Origin: Minwuia thermotolerans
GTDB taxonomy: Bacteria > Pseudomonadota > Alphaproteobacteria > Minwuiales > Minwuiaceae
DNA length: 64,000 bases
NCBI RefSeq assembly: GCF_002924445.1
Contig: NZ_PIGG01000037.1
Span: forward strand, 91,949 to 155,948
Direction: 5' to 3'
Part shown: positions 62,293-64,000 of the stretch, in pieces
Numbering within the stretch: the stretch's first letter is position 1
Layout of the letters: every line of letters begins with the position of its first letter
The notes under the pieces: generated by a model
What the model was told of the DNA's origin: nothing
The model's database searches: none
What the model saw: only the letters and a program-made list of their open reading frames with translations
Made by a program: the position numbers and the translations under genes

Positions 62293-64000
62293 TTTGGATC
62301 TTGTATTTCTGGCGCTCCCCGATCCCTCGTTTGCGAATCAGTCCGGTCGAATTCCGCCAACGCGGCTGCAAGGACGGAAAGAAAGGTGACTCCTGAGAGC
62401 AGGAATTTTCCACGACGATGCTGCAGCTTCCGGTCCATTTTGAATGCTGTCCTGAAGTAGTCCAGTATCAACGATCTCAATGCGCTTGGTATTTCCGGTC
62501 GATCCAGTTCCGATGACAGCGCCTCTATTGTTTCTTTTTCGGATAGAATCGACAATGGAACCCTAATTTTGACAAGATACTTCTGTATTTCTGGCAAGTC
62601 ACTGCTCGCTACCTTGCTTGACGCAGGCGCCATGGTGGTGCCATCTTCAGCCAGAGCAGGGTATGCAATTGCTTGATTCTTGGAGTATTTTGCATTACCT
62701 TGCTTTGTCTCCACCGGAAATAGCTTGTCGAGATCTACGGGATGCACCACACCATTGTCATCCTTCCGAAATCGTCCGCGGATGACTTGATCAAATATGA
62801 TCTTCATTTCATCTTTGCCAAATGGTTTTATTTTGAATTTTCTTGACCCATGATAAAAATTTTCTATAATTAAAGCACTTCCTTCAATTAATTCATCAAT
62901 TCTCTTTTCTGAAAGTCTTCCCTTGTTATAGCTGGTTATCCCTTCAGCAATGTGTATCTCTTTCGGAGTAAATTCTTCGCCCCGACCAAAAAATCTTACG
63001 GCTTGATGAACGCTATAGGTAGGTTGACTTACGTGCCACTCCTCTTCGAGTTCGGCAAGTGTGCTGGTTTGGGTGAACGAAGATGCGCCAAACGTGTCGA
63101 CAAGTGCAAATATGGCTTTTGCCTTCTTGGCTCCAGAAAGACCGAGTACCAGTATCTTCGCAGCTCTCTGCAACTGCTCGCGATGAAGGCTGGGGGACTC
63201 GGCTTTCGCCGCCTCCGCAAACGCAGCGACCGCCTGCGCAACAGCGAGGCCCTCGCCCAGGATAGGTACCAAATCCAAAAGAACTTTGGCATCTTTGCGA
63301 GGAATACCCATTCCTTCGGCAACTCGCGCGAACACTTGCTGATTGACATAGGCTGGATGCAGCCTTGCATTCTCTATTAGGTACCTTTCACGAAGTAACA
63401 TCGTCTGTGCGACAATCCGACGATAATAATCTAATATATATTTCTGATCGGAAGGATTGGTTCGAGGTCCGTATTTTTCGAACGGGACACGAGTACGGGA
63501 GACCAAGCCTCTTAACCTCTGTTCGTGTCCCTCTAATGGCAATTTTTCAGATATCGCCTTCTCACTTGCATAGATCTCGTCAAACCTGGCCCGATCTTCC
63601 ATGGCTTGGACGAATTCTGTTTGCTGAAGGAATTTTGTTCCCTGTACATAATTGAAATCATTTTGCAGTTCGAATTGTTCTTCTCCCGCTTCCCCGTTCT
63701 CGCCGTGTTCCTCTGCCGCCGCCTCGGGCCGGGCGTTGGCCTCACCCTCAGCGGCCAGTTCGGCCGTTTCCGGCTCGTCCTCATCGAGGGGCGTGTCCTG
63801 GGCGTCGCCGCCGTCGAGCGCGTCTTCGGCCTCGAAGCCGTAGAGCGCATCGGTGCGCCGGGTCTCGGCCATGTGGGCGAGGCCGTGGGCGCGAAGCTGT
63901 TCCAGCATCGCCGCCTGGGTCTGCGGGCGGACCGCCGGGTCGGCGGAGATCAGCAGCGGTTCAGCCGCGCGGGGATGGATGCGGGGTTCTCGATGTCGAA
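62286..64000 (-). CDS. Modular toxin-like protein with nuclease-like motif; 5' end outside window
   Basis: At least 570 residues; the frame is open to the window edge with an internal Met at 63908, so the true start is probably outside. Numbered from that Met: residues 25-80 are acidic, low-complexity and GC-rich; 85-200 are helical; 205-265 (LLDLVPILGEGLAVAQA) resemble the pre-toxin segment of polymorphic toxins; 385-420 hold PVETKQGNAKYSKNQAIAYPAL-type sequence, a Glu400-x-Lys402 and an Asn-Gln pair typical of PD-(D/E)xK nuclease toxins; 502-520 is hydrophobic. From about 63660 to 62400 the DNA is clearly AT-rich compared with the genome. I infer a horizontally acquired toxin domain on a native N-terminus; no immunity gene is certain. 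Confidence 0.6.
   Translation of the reverse strand, partial: RHREPRIHPRAAEPLLISADPAVRPQTQAAMLEQLRAHGLAHMAETRRTDALYGFEAEDALDGGDAQDTPLDEDEPETAELAAEGEANARPEAAAEEHGENGEAGEEQFELQNDFNYVQGTKFLQQTEFVQAMEDRARFDEIYASEKAISEKLPLEGHEQRLRGLVSRTRVPFEKYGPRTNPSDQKYILDYYRRIVAQTMLLRERYLIENARLHPAYVNQQVFARVAEGMGIPRKDAKVLLDLVPILGEGLAVAQAVAAFAEAAKAESPSLHREQLQRAAKILVLGLSGAKKAKAIFALVDTFGASSFTQTSTLAELEEEWHVSQPTYSVHQAVRFFGRGEEFTPKEIHIAEGITSYNKGRLSEKRIDELIEGSALIIENFYHGSRKFKIKPFGKDEMKIIFDQVIRGRFRKDDNGVVHPVDLDKLFPVETKQGNAKYSKNQAIAYPALAEDGTTMAPASSKVASSDLPEIQKYLVKIRVPLSILSEKETIEALSSELDRPEIPSALRSLILDYFRTAFKMDRKLQHRRGKFLLSGVTFLSVLAAALAEFDRTDSQTRDRGAPEIQDPNQ

Noticed and set aside
62952..63380. A 142-codon plus-strand frame in the AT-rich toxin-like gene
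   Set aside because: It lies opposite an uninterrupted long frame, has no ribosome site and no recognisable domain.

Overview
The window is very GC-rich, densely packed bacterial chromosome. Gene content fits an alphaproteobacterium, probably Rhodospirillales-like: a DUF2125 protein, the order rpsF-rpsR-DUF2232-rplI, a chorismate mutase-hisC-prephenate dehydrogenase cluster, an AcuQ-free lifestyle with many acyl-CoA dehydrogenases, crotonases and CaiB-type CoA-transferases, and a cyclase with a diheme-like membrane anchor. I cannot name the species from sequence alone.

Layout. 1-12.3 kb: the end of an M32 carboxypeptidase, an FAH-family hydrolase, a GGDEF/EAL protein, and a coupled minus-strand operon (membrane 2Fe-2S adenylate cyclase, two hot-dog thioesterases, AEC transporter). 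Then come a DsbA-type isomerase, a GDP-mannose enzyme with a DMT exporter, and DUF2125 and DUF4399 proteins. 12.4-22.3 kb: the aromatic/histidine cluster (chorismate mutase, hisC, tyrC), a 2-hydroxyacid dehydrogenase, FIST and TPR proteins, glmU-glmS, and a phosphoglycolate phosphatase. 22.3-32.2 kb: a MocR regulator divergent from a PNPOx-family protein, the rpsF-rpsR-DUF2232-rplI ribosomal operon with a structured leader, a cyclopropane-fatty-acid synthase homologue, an EamA transporter, a MarR/DUF1772 divergent pair with a perfect palindrome, a degenerate EAL protein and a glutathione peroxidase. 32.3-37.3 kb: a hydrolase, a luciferase-like flavin oxidoreductase, a fused ammonium-transporter/histidine-kinase sensor, and an S24 repressor. 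37.4-59.8 kb: a long catabolic region for acyl-CoA-type substrates (thiolases, acyl-CoA ligase, nitronate monooxygenase, three crotonases, three acyl-CoA dehydrogenases, CoA-transferase, Baeyer-Villiger-type monooxygenase), a MerR/cation-efflux pair, and a tightly coupled five-gene operon that contains a protease-fold protein lacking its catalytic triad. 59.9-64 kb: two tandem tRNA-Leu genes, then a compositionally different accessory stretch with two paralogous unknown genes (the second broken by an amber codon) and, convergent to them, a modular toxin-like protein running off the window edge.

Interspersed palindromic repeats are a second layer. Nine copies of three families (called A, B and C here) occupy intergenic gaps. 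Every convergent gap longer than 100 bp holds at least one, and no convergent gap shorter than 60 bp does. Family A copies keep their stems paired although the stem sequences differ, and their two hairpin loops are complementary to each other.

The most interesting items are the Amt-histidine kinase fusion, the tRNA-Leu-proximal accessory stretch with the toxin-like gene, the family A repeats, the coupled operon with the pseudo-protease, and the redox-cyclase operon.
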